NCBI RefSeq assembly: GCF_900625025.1
Contig: NZ_LR130575.1
Span: forward strand, 310,001 to 374,000
Length of the DNA stretch: 64,000 bases
Reading direction: 5' to 3'
From: Lachnoclostridium sp. Marseille-P6806
Lineage (GTDB): Bacteria; Bacillota; Clostridia; Lachnospirales; Lachnospiraceae
The notes under the pieces were generated by a model that was given only the letters and a program-made list of their open reading frames with translations, had not been told where the DNA came from and did no database searches. Every line of letters begins with the position of its first letter. Within the stretch, counting starts at the first letter, position 1. Of the stretch, positions 17,241 through 26,138 are shown in pieces. Both the position numbers and the translations under genes were made by a program.

Positions 17241-18311
17241 ATGATGATGCAGAACAATAACAATATCCCTGCGGTTCCGGCAGGCTATTCCACGGCGGAT
17301 TATGCCTTTGATCTGCCAAAGGAGCTGATCGCGCAGGATCCGTATGCCCGGAGAGACGAGGCGAGGCTCCTTTGCCTCCGCCGTGAGAGCGGCGCTCTGG
17401 AGCATCGGATCTTCCGCGATGTCATCGACTATCTGAATCCCGGAGAGACGCTGGTTCTCAACAATACGAGAGTGATACCGGCGCGTCTTCTCGGGGCCAA
17501 GGCGGACACCGGCGCGGCGGCGGAGCTCCTTTTGCTGAAGCGCCGTTCGGGCGATGTGTGGGAGACGCTGGTCCGCCCCGGGAAAAAGCTCCGTCCCGGC
17601 GCGCGGGTCGTCTTCGGAGACGGGCGCCTCACGGCGGAAATTCTCGATGTGATGGAGGAGGGAAACCGCCTCGCGCGTTTTCAGTACGAGGGCATCTTTG
17701 AGGAGGTGCTGGATCAGCTCGGAGAGATGCCGCTTCCTCCCTACATCACGCACCGGCTCGAAAATCCCGCCATGTACAATACCGTGTACGCGAAATACGA
17801 CGGCTCTGCCGCCGCGCCGACAGCGGGGCTCCATTTCACGGAGGAGCTGCTGGACAGGATTCGCGCAAAGGGCGTGAATATCGTCTATGTCACGCTTCAT
17901 GTGGGGCTCGGCACGTTCCGTCCGGTCAAGGTGGACGACGTGCGGGAACATCACATGCACACGGAGTGGTATAAGGTTGCGCCGGAGGCGGCCGGACTCA
18001 TCAATCGCACACGGGCGGCGGGCAGGCGCGTCATCTGCGTCGGCACCACGAGCTGCCGGACCGTGGAGAGCGCGGCCGGAGAGGACGGCATGGTGCGCGC
18101 CGGAGCCGATAACACATCTATTTTTATCTATCCCGGCTACCGTTTCCGGGTCATGGACGGGCTCATCACCAATTTCCATCTGCCGGAATCGACGCTGATC
18201 ATGCTGGTCTCGGCCTTTGCCGGGCGCGAAGCCGTGCTGAACGCGTACCGGACGGCCGTGGAGCAGCGCTATCACTTTTTCAGCTTCGGGGATGCGATGC
18301 TGATACTCTGA
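17241..18311 (+). CDS. queA: S-adenosylmethionine:tRNA ribosyltransferase-isomerase
   Basis: A 356-residue QueA, which builds epoxyqueuosine at the wobble base of GUN anticodons. Landmarks are [10 protein letters not shown], the ARLL segment, [10 protein letters not shown], the GLHFTEELL motif and the C-terminal [13 protein letters not shown]. The start is one of three tandem ATG codons at 17241, 17244 and 17247, with only a weak purine stretch upstream, so the exact initiator is uncertain. Its 3' end overlaps the convergent aroA by 32 bases. The partner Tgt is encoded far downstream at 61520. Confidence 0.93.
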   Translation: MMMQNNNNIPAVPAGYSTADYAFDLPKELIAQDPYARRDEARLLCLRRESGALEHRIFRDVIDYLNPGETLVLNNTRVIPARLLGAKADTGAAAELLLLKRRSGDVWETLVRPGKKLRPGARVVFGDGRLTAEILDVMEEGNRLARFQYEGIFEEVLDQLGEMPLPPYITHRLENPAMYNTVYAKYDGSAAAPTAGLHFTEELLDRIRAKGVNIVYVTLHVGLGTFRPVKVDDVREHHMHTEWYKVAPEAAGLINRTRAAGRRVICVGTTSCRTVESAAGEDGMVRAGADNTSIFIYPGYRFRVMDGLITNFHLPESTLIMLVSAFAGREAVLNAYRTAVEQRYHFFSFGDAMLIL

Positions 18312-19608
18312 GCGAGGCCATATCCGCAAAAAAATCCGGATAGCTTATGGCGACGCAGCGTTCGTTGTCGAGCGTTGTTTCGCCCTCCGCAATGAGCGAG
18401 GCGACGGCAAAGCTCATGGCGATACGGTGGTCGTCCCGGCAGCGGATCAGAGCGCCGGAGAGGGGACGTCCGCCCTCGATGATCATGCCGTCGGCGGCGG
18501 CTTCGGCCCGGCAGCCCATGGAAAGAAGATTTTCCGTGACGGAGGCGATGCGGTCCGATTCCTTGACACGGAGCTCGGCTGCGTCGTGGATGACGGTTTG
18601 CCCCTCCGCGGCTGCGGCCGCCACGGCAATGACCGGAAGCTCGTCGATGAGCGTCGGGATGAGCTCTCCCTCAATCACTGTCCCATGGAGCGCGCTGTGC
18701 CGGACCAGAAGATCGCAGACCGGTTCGCCTCCGCTGTTTCTTTCATTCAGCGCGGTGATATCGCCGCCCATGCGGCGGAGTACTTCGAGGATGCCGCTGC
18801 GGGTCGGGTTCACGCCGATATTTTTAAGAAGCAGCTCGGAGCCGGGAACGAGGAGGGCCGCCGTGATGAAATAGGCGGCGGAGGAAATGTCTCCGGGAAC
18901 CTCTATATCCCGGGTGGAGAGCCGGTCCGCCGGCTCGATGGTGATGTAAAAGCCATCCTCCCGGCGCTCGGTCGTCACCGAAGCGCCGAGCGCCTGCAGC
19001 ATACGCTCGGAGTGATCGCGGGACAGTGCGGGCTCTATGACCGTGGAGGCGCCGTCCGCGTAGAGACCGGCGCAGAGCACGGCGGACTTGACCTGCGCCG
19101 AGGCGACGGAAGAGCGCCATGTGATTCCGTGCAGGGGCGAGCCGGAGATGCGGAGCGGGGCGCAGTTTTCCTGTCTGAGGCCGACAATTTCCGCGCCCAT
19201 CTGCGTCAGCGGCTCGATCACGCGGCGCATGGGCCTGCGGCAGATCGACTCGTCTCCGGAGAGAATGGTGGTAAACGGCTGGGCTGCGAGGACACCGCAG
19301 AGGATACGGGTGGTTGTCCCGCTGTTTCCGGTAAAGAGCTCCTGCGGATCGGAGGAGGGAAGCAGACCGTGCAGCCCTCGACCGAAGACTGTGACCTCGC
19401 CGGAGCCTCTGTCTGCCTCGATCGCGATGCCGAGCCTCCGGAAGCAGTCGATGGTCGAGAGGCAGTCCGCTCCGCTCAGAAAATTCATGATGCGCGTCCT
19501 GCCGTCTGCGAGCGCGCCGAAGATGACCGCGCGGTGCGAGACGGATTTGTCTCCGGGGACGGACAGCCCGCCCCGCAGAGGAGAAGCAGCTTTCTGAAGT
19601 CTTATCAT
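18280..19608 (-). CDS. aroA: 3-phosphoshikimate 1-carboxyvinyltransferase (EPSP synthase)
   Basis: A 442-residue enzyme of the shikimate pathway joining PEP to shikimate-3-phosphate. It has the family motifs [10 protein letters not shown] near the N-terminus, [10 protein letters not shown], and [10 protein letters not shown] with [11 protein letters not shown] near the C-terminus. The reading frame is open upstream through the repeat element (which would read PRRECFGM), so the start is uncertain among ATGs at 19620, 19614 and 19608. I chose 19608 because the other repeat-linked genes start at that distance and GGTGAT sits just upstream. It follows tyrA in one operon and overlaps queA convergently. 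Confidence 0.93.
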   Translation of the reverse strand: MIRLQKAASPLRGGLSVPGDKSVSHRAVIFGALADGRTRIMNFLSGADCLSTIDCFRRLGIAIEADRGSGEVTVFGRGLHGLLPSSDPQELFTGNSGTTTRILCGVLAAQPFTTILSGDESICRRPMRRVIEPLTQMGAEIVGLRQENCAPLRISGSPLHGITWRSSVASAQVKSAVLCAGLYADGASTVIEPALSRDHSERMLQALGASVTTERREDGFYITIEPADRLSTRDIEVPGDISSAAYFITAALLVPGSELLLKNIGVNPTRSGILEVLRRMGGDITALNERNSGGEPVCDLLVRHSALHGTVIEGELIPTLIDELPVIAVAAAAAEGQTVIHDAAELRVKESDRIASVTENLLSMGCRAEAAADGMIIEGGRPLSGALIRCRDDHRIAMSFAVASLIAEGETTLDNERCVAISYPDFFADMASLRVSASHPRS

Positions 19609-19652
19609 AATCATCACCATGCCGAAGCACTCCCGGCGAGGCACGCGCCGCA
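19606..19652 (-). repeat. RBS-linked intercistronic repeat, copy before aroA
   Basis: Read on the minus strand it runs GGCGCGTGCCTCGCC, then GGGAGTGCTTCGGCATGG, then TGATGATT before the ATG. It is the only copy on the minus strand and is oriented with its gene. GGTGAT replaces GGAGGA as Shine-Dalgarno. Confidence 0.8.
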
Positions 19653-19726
19653 GGCACCCCGCGCCGAGGTTTTGCGGCTGCGGTGGGGGTTGTTTGGCTT
19701 CGGGACAAACAGCCGTGTGAAATGTA

Positions 19727-20830
19727 CTATGCCGTGAAGCGAAAGTTCTGTCCGGACAGAAGCTCCTTTGCCTGCTCCATCCCCTCCCGGGTGTGGAATT
19801 CCAGCGTCAGGACGCCCTCCTGATATTCCCGGCTGTGCACAATGCCGAGGTTTTTGATGTTGATGTCCTTTTCGGCGATGAGGCCGGTGACCTCCGCGAT
19901 GGCATGCGGCCTGTCGGGAATGCTGATGTGAAGCGCAAAGCTCTGCATGATGGGGCCGCTGCAGCTTCCGAAAAAGCTGTCCCGGTATTCCCTCGCCCCG
20001 TCAAAAAGCCGGAAGAGAGCGTCGTCGTCTCTGTCTGCAATGTTTTCTCTGGCCTGTGCGAGTTCTGCGATATAGCGATCCAGCAGGGGCAGTATGCTGT
20101 CCCTGTTGGAGAGACAGATCTGCTGCCACATGACGGGGGAGGAGGATGAAATTCTGGTGATGTCCTTAAACCCCCCGGCCGCGATCATCTTCATGATGCC
20201 GTCCGGCGTGTCGGCATCACGGACAAGGTTGACCAGCGCGGCGGAAACGATGTGCGGCAGATGGCTCACCGCGGCGGTGGCATAGTCGTGCAGCTCCTCC
20301 GGAAGAACCAGCGGGAGCGCGCCGAGCGACTGCACGAGCTCCCGCAAAAGCCGGCGTTTTTCCTCCGGCACGGCGGGCTCCGGCGTGAGGATATAATATG
20401 CGTTTTCAAGAAGCTCCGCCCGGGAGTTCCGATATTTGGTCCGTTCGCTCCCCGTCATGGGATGCCCGCCGATAAACTGCTTTTCCAGCCCCGCGTCGCG
20501 GACGGCGCGGTGGATATCCGTCTTGACGCTGCCGATATCGGTCAGTATCGCGTCCGGGGAGAGATACGGCAGAATCGCTGCAACATTCTCTTCATTGCAG
20601 CGGACCGGCGCGCAGAGGAATATGACGTCGCAGTCGGCAAAGCGTTCATCCGGAGAGGCGGCCGCCGCATCGGCTACGCCGTCCGCGAGCGCCTCGTCAA
20701 GCGAGCTTCTGCTCGGATTGCAGGCGATGATGCGAGCATCCGGGTGACAGCGGCGTATCGCCTTTGCGATGGAGCCGCCGATCAGTCCCAGTCCGATGAA
20801 GCCGTAAGTATTTCCGCTGCGTTCCGGCAT
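19727..20830 (-). CDS. tyrA: prephenate dehydrogenase with ACT domain
   Basis: A 367-residue NAD(P)-dependent prephenate dehydrogenase of tyrosine synthesis. The N-terminal GFIGLGLIGGSIAKAI is the Rossmann loop. HPMTGSERTKY carries the substrate-binding His, and AAVSHLPHIVSAAL the second helical motif. From about residue 300 an ACT domain (ALHISIPDRPHAIAEVTGL) suggests feedback control by an amino acid. ATG 20830 has GGAGGG upstream, and a longer open frame to 20854 has no homology. It is the first gene of a tyrA-aroA unit with its own strong promoter. Confidence 0.94.
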   Translation of the reverse strand: MPERSGNTYGFIGLGLIGGSIAKAIRRCHPDARIIACNPSRSSLDEALADGVADAAAASPDERFADCDVIFLCAPVRCNEENVAAILPYLSPDAILTDIGSVKTDIHRAVRDAGLEKQFIGGHPMTGSERTKYRNSRAELLENAYYILTPEPAVPEEKRRLLRELVQSLGALPLVLPEELHDYATAAVSHLPHIVSAALVNLVRDADTPDGIMKMIAAGGFKDITRISSSSPVMWQQICLSNRDSILPLLDRYIAELAQARENIADRDDDALFRLFDGAREYRDSFFGSCSGPIMQSFALHISIPDRPHAIAEVTGLIAEKDINIKNLGIVHSREYQEGVLTLEFHTREGMEQAKELLSGQNFRFTA

Positions 20831-20876
20831 GCTTTCCCTCCAAAAAATGAGCAATAAAAATATTCGGAAATCCGAT

Positions 20877-20912
20877 TTTTCAATTCTCTTTTCTGATTTT
20901 CAGTTCTCTTTT
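20877..20912 (-). repeat. paired 16-bp direct repeats in the tyrA leader
   Basis: Two 16-base units (20877-20892 and 20897-20912), identical but for one base and set 20 bp apart, span the end of the -10 box and the predicted transcript start. They look like a pair of operator half-sites, although AT-rich chance repeats are possible. Confidence 0.45.
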
Positions 20913-20940
20913 GTATATCACTTTAACGCGGTAAAGTCAA
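20912..20940 (-). promoter_or_regulatory. promoter of tyrA-aroA
   Basis: On the minus strand TTGACT (20940-20935), 17 bases, then TATACA (20917-20912). It lies in the 345-base divergent gap 20831-21175, which otherwise holds the opposite promoter and leader DNA and no gene. Confidence 0.75.
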
Positions 20941-21059
20941 TGCCGGAGGCCGTGTGCCGAGGGAAACTCCCATGAGATCGGAGGAGCACTTTTTGTATGA
21001 ATTGATGAGCCTTGCTTTTCACCACGGGCCGGACATGACGTGAATATGCATAATATTAC

Positions 21060-21088
21060 TTGTCTGCGGGATATTATTTTAGTAGAAT
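21060..21088 (+). promoter_or_regulatory. promoter of the EF-G-like gene
   Basis: TTGTCT (21060-21065), a 17-base spacer and TAGAAT (21083-21088), about 90 bases before the start codon. Confidence 0.6.
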
Positions 21089-21175
21089 ATCCTCATGGGC
21101 CTGCCGCAGGAACCGGCCGTTGCCGGATGAATGCCGCGGAAAGTGCTCAATTTCAGCGACTGGAGGAAAGTCATC

Positions 21176-23269
21176 ATGAAAGTGTACACCACAGACAGGA
21201 TACGGAATGTCGTACTGCTGGGCCACGGCAGCGCCGGCAAGACGACGCTCTGCGAGGCGATGTGCTATCTGGCGGGAGTGACGTCCAGAATGGGGAAGAT
21301 TGCCGACGGAAATACGGTCAGCGATTTCAATAAGTTGGAGCAGAAGCGCGGCATCTCCATCAACACCTCGGTCATTCCTCTGGAGTGGAATGATTATAAG
21401 ATCAATATTCTTGATACCCCCGGTTATTTCGATTTTGTCGGAGAGGTGGAGCAGGCACTCAGCGTCGCCGACGCGGCGATCATCGTCGTCTCCGGCAAGG
21501 ACGGCGTGCAGGTCGGCACGGAAAAGGCATGGGAGCTCTGTGAGAAGTTCCATCTGCCCCGTATGTTCTTTGTGACGGAAATGGATATCGACAGCGCCTC
21601 CTACCGCGAGGTGGTCGAGGCTCTGACGGCGGCCTACGGAAAGAAAATCGCACCGTTCAATCTTCCGATCCGCGAGAATGAACAGCTGGCGGGCTATGTC
21701 AACGTCATTCAGGAAAAAGGCTTCCGCTATGAGGGAAAGGATGCCGTCCCCTGCGACGTGCCCGATTACAGCGTGCAGTACATGAACGACTACCGCGACA
21801 CGCTGATGGAGGCGGTCGCCGAGACCTCCGAGGAGTTCATGGACCGCTATTTTTCGGGCGAGACCTTTTCCGAGGCTGAGATCCGCTCGGCGGTCCGCGG
21901 CAACATACTCGACGGCTCGATCGTGCCGGTGGAGATGGGCTCGGGCATCGAGTGCAAGGGCGTCTACACGCTGCTCGACGACATCGTGAAATATCTTCCG
22001 TCGGCGGAATCGCGCAAGATGAACGGCATCAATCTCAAGACCAATGAGATTTTTGAGGCGAATTTCGATTTTGCCAAGGCGAAGACAGCGTTCATTTTCA
22101 AGACGATTGTCGACCCGTTTATCGGCCGTTATTCACTCATTAAAGTCCGCTCCGGCGTCTTCAAGACCGACGATCTCGTCTACAATTCCCGTACCGGCGA
22201 GGAAGCGAGAATCGGCAAGCTCTTTGTCCTTATGGGGAACAAATCCTCCGAGGTTTCCGAGCTTCACGCCGGCGATCTGGGCGCGCTGGCGAAGTTCGGC
22301 GACGCCATGACAGGGGATACGCTCTCCACCAAGGCGGTCCCCGTACAGTATGCGCCGATGGATCTTTCGACGCCCTATACCTATATCCGCTACCGCGCGA
22401 AGAACAAGGACGAGATCGACAAGGTTCAGCAGGCTCTCGGGAAGCTGATGGCCGAGGATCCGACGTTCCGGGCGGTCAACGATTCGGAGAACCGTCAGAC
22501 CCTGCTGTACGGCATCGGCGATCTGCAGCTCGACGTCGTCCGTGAGCGCCTGAAAGAGGAGTACCGTGTGGAAATCGAGACGGAGCGGCCCAAGGTGGCG
22601 TTCCGCGAGACGATACGAAAGACATCGGACGTCGAATACAAATATAAGAAGCAGACCGGCGGCCACGGCCAGTACGGACATGTCAAAATGAAATTCAGCC
22701 CCTCCGGAAATCTGGACGAGCCCTATGAGTTCGATGAAGAGGTGGTGGGCGGCTCCGTCCCGAAGAACTTCTTCCCGGCGGTGGAAAAGGGCATTGCCGA
22801 TTCGGTGGAGCGCGGGCCTCTGGCGGCGTATCCCGTGGTCGGCGTCCGGGCCGTTCTGTACGACGGCTCCTATCATCCGGTGGATTCCTCGGAGATGGCG
22901 TTCAAGACAGCGGCGAGACAGGCATTCAAGCAGGGCTTTATGGAAGCGGGTCCGGTTCTGATGGAGCCGATCGTGAGTCTCCATGTGACGATACCGGACA
23001 GCTATACCGGCGACGTCATGGGCGACCTCAACAAGCGCCGCGGCCGTGTCCTCGGCATGACGCCGGTGGCGGGCGGCAGGCAGACCATCGACGCCGATGT
23101 TCCGCAGATGGAGCTGTTTGATTACTGCACCGTGCTGCGTTCCATGACGGGAGGACGGGGCGACTACGCCTACGAATTCTCAAGATACGAGCAGGCCCCC
23201 TCGGAGATACAGACCGCGGAGGTGGCGGCGAGAGCGGCCAAGGTGGCGGAGGGCTACGCGGAGGACTGA
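21176..23269 (+). CDS. elongation factor G-like GTPase
   Basis: A 697-residue translational GTPase with EF-G domain order. It has the P-loop GHGSAGKTTL, switch I around EQKRGISINTS and the switch II motif DTPGYFDF. The domain II-V architecture ends in a domain IV block GGSVPKNFFPAVEKGI and a domain V carrying GDVMGDLNKRRGRVLGM. The divergent switch and HGSAGKT loop place it with the EF-G paralogs (FusA2/EF-G-like) rather than the canonical factor, whose gene normally sits in the str operon. Its exact role is therefore not certain. ATG 21176 is preceded by GGAGGAAAG. A terminator follows at 23341. Confidence 0.85.
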   Translation: MKVYTTDRIRNVVLLGHGSAGKTTLCEAMCYLAGVTSRMGKIADGNTVSDFNKLEQKRGISINTSVIPLEWNDYKINILDTPGYFDFVGEVEQALSVADAAIIVVSGKDGVQVGTEKAWELCEKFHLPRMFFVTEMDIDSASYREVVEALTAAYGKKIAPFNLPIRENEQLAGYVNVIQEKGFRYEGKDAVPCDVPDYSVQYMNDYRDTLMEAVAETSEEFMDRYFSGETFSEAEIRSAVRGNILDGSIVPVEMGSGIECKGVYTLLDDIVKYLPSAESRKMNGINLKTNEIFEANFDFAKAKTAFIFKTIVDPFIGRYSLIKVRSGVFKTDDLVYNSRTGEEARIGKLFVLMGNKSSEVSELHAGDLGALAKFGDAMTGDTLSTKAVPVQYAPMDLSTPYTYIRYRAKNKDEIDKVQQALGKLMAEDPTFRAVNDSENRQTLLYGIGDLQLDVVRERLKEEYRVEIETERPKVAFRETIRKTSDVEYKYKKQTGGHGQYGHVKMKFSPSGNLDEPYEFDEEVVGGSVPKNFFPAVEKGIADSVERGPLAAYPVVGVRAVLYDGSYHPVDSSEMAFKTAARQAFKQGFMEAGPVLMEPIVSLHVTIPDSYTGDVMGDLNKRRGRVLGMTPVAGGRQTIDADVPQMELFDYCTVLRSMTGGRGDYAYEFSRYEQAPSEIQTAEVAARAAKVAEGYAED

Positions 23270-23340
23270 TCCGATCCGGTGCGGCCGGGCGGAAATATCG
23301 CGAAATCCCGAAATATCGGAAAAACCTGAATGGATACAGG

Positions 23341-23372
23341 GGAGCGGACCGGGCGACCGGCCCGCTCCTTTT
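23341..23372 (+). terminator. rho-independent terminator after the EF-G-like gene
   Basis: GGAGCGG (23341-23347) pairs with CCGCTCC (23362-23368), with a GC-rich interior and a short TTTT tail. Imperfect direct repeats of CCGCGG-ACTCCGGC follow (about 23374-23391 and 23410-23428). Confidence 0.7.
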
Positions 23373-23431
23373 GCCGCGGAACTCCGGCGGATGTCGGCGG
23401 GGCGTCTGCCGCGGGACTCCGGCCGGAATAA

Positions 23432-23460
23432 TTGACACCGCCCGGATGGGTGGTTAGAAT
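23432..23460 (+). promoter_or_regulatory. promoter of leuS
   Basis: TTGACA (23432-23437), 17-base spacer, TAGAAT (23455-23460). The bases CCGGAATAATTGAC around the -35 box also occur at the yebC promoter. No T-box core is visible before leuS. Confidence 0.8.
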
Positions 23461-23504
23461 GAAATGAATTGCTGTATCTATAATATCCCGCATGGAGGCT
23501 GGAA

Positions 23505-25907
23505 ATGACGGAACCATATAATCATCTGGAAATTGAGGAGAAATGGCGCAGAAACTGGGAGGAAAACCCGGTCAATGTAAATGACGGCAAAAAGTCCAAA
23601 TATTACTGTCTGGACATGTTTCCGTATCCCTCCGGCGCAGGACTCCACGTCGGTCACTGGAGAGGCTATGTGATCTCGGATGTGTGGAGCCGCTATCAGC
23701 TCATGCATGGGAAGTATGTGATCCATCCGATGGGCTGGGATGCGTTTGGCCTGCCTGCGGAAAACTATGCGATCAAAACCGGTCAGCACCCCTCTGTTTC
23801 CACGGCGGCGAATATTGCGGGCATTAAGAAGCAGGTAAAGCAGATCGGCGCCATCTATGACTGGGATATGGAGCTGAACACGACGGATCCCGCGTTTTAC
23901 CGGTGGACGCAGTGGATTTTTGTCCAGATGTTCAAAAAAGGACTCGCCTACGAAAAGGAAATGCCCCTCAACTGGTGTCCAAACTGCAAGGCGGTTCTGG
24001 CCAACGAGGAGGTTGTAAACGGGAAATGCGAGCGCTGCGGCGCGGAGGTCACCAAAAAGAATCTGCGCCAGTGGATGCTGAAGATTACGGCCTATGCGGA
24101 TCGGCTCCTCGAGGGCCTCGATTCTCTCGACTGGCCGGACAAGGTCAAGAAGATGCAGAGCGAATGGATCGGCCGCTCCTACGGGGCGGAGGTGAACTTT
24201 GGTCTTGCGGGCCGGGAGGAGAGCATCACGGTTTATACGACCCGTCCCGATACGCTCTGGGGAGCGACCTTTATGGTGCTCTCGCCCGAGCATGCACTGG
24301 TGCCCGTCATTACCTCTCCGGAGCAGACAGCGGCGGTCGAGGCTTACTGCGCGGATGCGGCGAATAAATCGAACGTCGACCGCGTGCAGGCCAAGGACAA
24401 GACCGGCGTGTGGACCGGCGCGTATGCGGTCAATCCTCTGAACAATGCAAAAGTTCCGGTGTGGATCTCGGATTATGTGCTTGCCGATTACGGTACAGGC
24501 GCAATCATGTGCGTTCCGGCGCACGATGAGCGGGACTGGGATTTTGCAAAGAAATTTGATCTGCCGATCATTCCCGTCATCAGCCCTGACGGAAACGATA
24601 TGCAGAATATAACGGAGCCCTATGTCACGGCGGTCGGGACGATGATCAATTCCGGAAGCTGGAACGGCATGAAGTCCGAGAAGCTCAAAAAAGAGGCTCC
24701 TGCAATAATTGAAAAGCTGGGCTATGGAAAGAAGACGGTAAATTACAAGCTGCGCGACTGGGTGTTTTCCCGGCAGCGCTACTGGGGCGAGCCGATCCCG
24801 ATCATTCACTGTCCTCACTGCGGGGCCGTGCCGGTGCCGGAGGATCAGCTTCCCGTCATGCTTCCGAACGTAGAATCCTACCAGCCCACCGACAATGGGG
24901 AATCGCCGCTCGCGGCCATCGATGACTGGGTCAACACGACCTGCCCCTGCTGCGGCGCGCCGGCGAAGCGGGAGACCAACACCATGCCCCAGTGGGCGGG
25001 CTCCTCGTGGTATTTCCTGCGCTATGTGGACGCGCACAATGAGGATGCTCTGGTCAGCCGGGAAAAGGCCGATGCCTTTCTTCCGGTAGACATGTATATC
25101 GGCGGTGTGGAGCACGCGGTGCTTCATCTCCTGTATTCGAGATTCTACACGAAATTCCTGCATGATATCGGAGCGCTTGACTTTGACGAGCCGTTCCAGC
25201 GGCTGTTCAATCAGGGCATGATCCTCGGACCCAAGGGAATCAAAATGTCGAAATCGCTTGGCAACGTCGTCTCGCCGGACGATATGATCCGCGATTACGG
25301 CTGTGATTCGCTGCGGATGTACGAGCTTTTTATCGGCCCGCCGCAGCAGGACGCGGCATGGGACGACCGCGGAATCGACGGCGTGAACCGTTTCCTCCGC
25401 CGCTTCTGGAATCTGTGCGGCGAGCAGTACGCGCAGGATTATCCCGAGACAGCGGAGACGCTGCGGATCCGCAACGGTCTGATCGCGGATATCACGGACC
25501 GGCTGACGCGCTTTAATCTCAATACCGCCGTATCGGCCTTTATGGAATGCACAAATCGCATGGCGGCTGCCGGCAACATGGACAGGAAGACGCTCCGCAC
25601 GGCCGCGCAGCTCATTGCTCCCTTTGCTCCGCATATCGGCGAGGAGCTGTGGCAGAGGATGGGAGGAACCGACTCTGTATTTCACAGCCGCTGGCCTGAG
25701 GCGGATCTCGAGGCGATTCGGGAGGATGTGAAAGAGATTGCGGTTCAGGTGAACGGAAAGCTCCGCGGAAAGATCACGATTCCGGTGGATATGGCAAAGG
25801 AGGAGGTCATCGCAGAAGCCCGAAGAGAGCTCGACGACCGCCTGACGGGAACCGTTGTCAAGGAAATTTATGTTCCCGGAAAGATCGTCAATATTGTTGT
25901 AAAGTAA
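23505..25907 (+). CDS. leuS: leucyl-tRNA synthetase
   Basis: An 800-residue class I synthetase. HIGH appears as HVGHW within [13 protein letters not shown], and KMSKS within [10 protein letters not shown]. Between them lie the zinc-binding Cys motif ([15 protein letters not shown] with CERCG), the CP1 editing domain ([21 protein letters not shown]), and a second Cys cluster near CPHCG / CPCCG. It ends with the small C-terminal domain [11 protein letters not shown] and [14 protein letters not shown]. It charges tRNA-Leu. GGAGG precedes ATG 23505. It has its own promoter and terminator, so it is a single-gene unit. Confidence 0.97.
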   Translation: MTEPYNHLEIEEKWRRNWEENPVNVNDGKKSKYYCLDMFPYPSGAGLHVGHWRGYVISDVWSRYQLMHGKYVIHPMGWDAFGLPAENYAIKTGQHPSVSTAANIAGIKKQVKQIGAIYDWDMELNTTDPAFYRWTQWIFVQMFKKGLAYEKEMPLNWCPNCKAVLANEEVVNGKCERCGAEVTKKNLRQWMLKITAYADRLLEGLDSLDWPDKVKKMQSEWIGRSYGAEVNFGLAGREESITVYTTRPDTLWGATFMVLSPEHALVPVITSPEQTAAVEAYCADAANKSNVDRVQAKDKTGVWTGAYAVNPLNNAKVPVWISDYVLADYGTGAIMCVPAHDERDWDFAKKFDLPIIPVISPDGNDMQNITEPYVTAVGTMINSGSWNGMKSEKLKKEAPAIIEKLGYGKKTVNYKLRDWVFSRQRYWGEPIPIIHCPHCGAVPVPEDQLPVMLPNVESYQPTDNGESPLAAIDDWVNTTCPCCGAPAKRETNTMPQWAGSSWYFLRYVDAHNEDALVSREKADAFLPVDMYIGGVEHAVLHLLYSRFYTKFLHDIGALDFDEPFQRLFNQGMILGPKGIKMSKSLGNVVSPDDMIRDYGCDSLRMYELFIGPPQQDAAWDDRGIDGVNRFLRRFWNLCGEQYAQDYPETAETLRIRNGLIADITDRLTRFNLNTAVSAFMECTNRMAAAGNMDRKTLRTAAQLIAPFAPHIGEELWQRMGGTDSVFHSRWPEADLEAIREDVKEIAVQVNGKLRGKITIPVDMAKEEVIAEARRELDDRLTGTVVKEIYVPGKIVNIVVK

Positions 25908-25952
25908 AATTTTCTTTTTAGAAATAAGAGATAAAGGAAAAAGAGATAAAGA

Positions 25953-25998
25953 AAAGGCTGACAGAGAAACGCGGAAAAGCGAATCTGTCGGCCTTTCT
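25953..25998 (+). terminator. terminator after leuS
   Basis: AAAGGCTGACAGA (25953-25965) pairs with TCTGTCGGCCTTT (25984-25996) as a 13-base-pair stem with one G-T pair and an 18-base loop. The T-run is short and sits in the stem base. It ends four bases before the next -35 box. Confidence 0.7.
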
Positions 25999-26001
25999 GA
26001 C

Positions 26002-26030
26002 TTGACGGGATATGTTCCTGTGTATACAAT
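26002..26030 (+). promoter_or_regulatory. promoter of the Re-citrate synthase/gntR/icd group
   Basis: TTGACG (26002-26007), 17-base spacer, TACAAT (26025-26030). The transcript leader of about 100 bases includes the 28-bp palindrome at 26094. Confidence 0.7.
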
Positions 26031-26093
26031 AATACAAAAGTGGGTGGAGACGCTGCCGGAGCGTATGTCGTTCCGGGAATGCGCCGTGAAAGA

Positions 26094-26121
26094 GTTGCAG
26101 TGCGGCATGCCGCACTGCAAC
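26094..26121 (+). promoter_or_regulatory. perfect 28-bp palindrome just before the RBS
   Basis: The half-site GTTGCAGTGCGGCA (26094-26107) is followed immediately by its exact reverse complement (26108-26121), with no spacer. The Shine-Dalgarno GGGAGGA starts one or two bases later. It could be a dimeric-regulator operator, perhaps for the GntR protein encoded two genes on, or an RNA hairpin affecting translation. Confidence 0.75.
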
Positions 26122-26138
26122 AGGGAGGATTCGGATAT

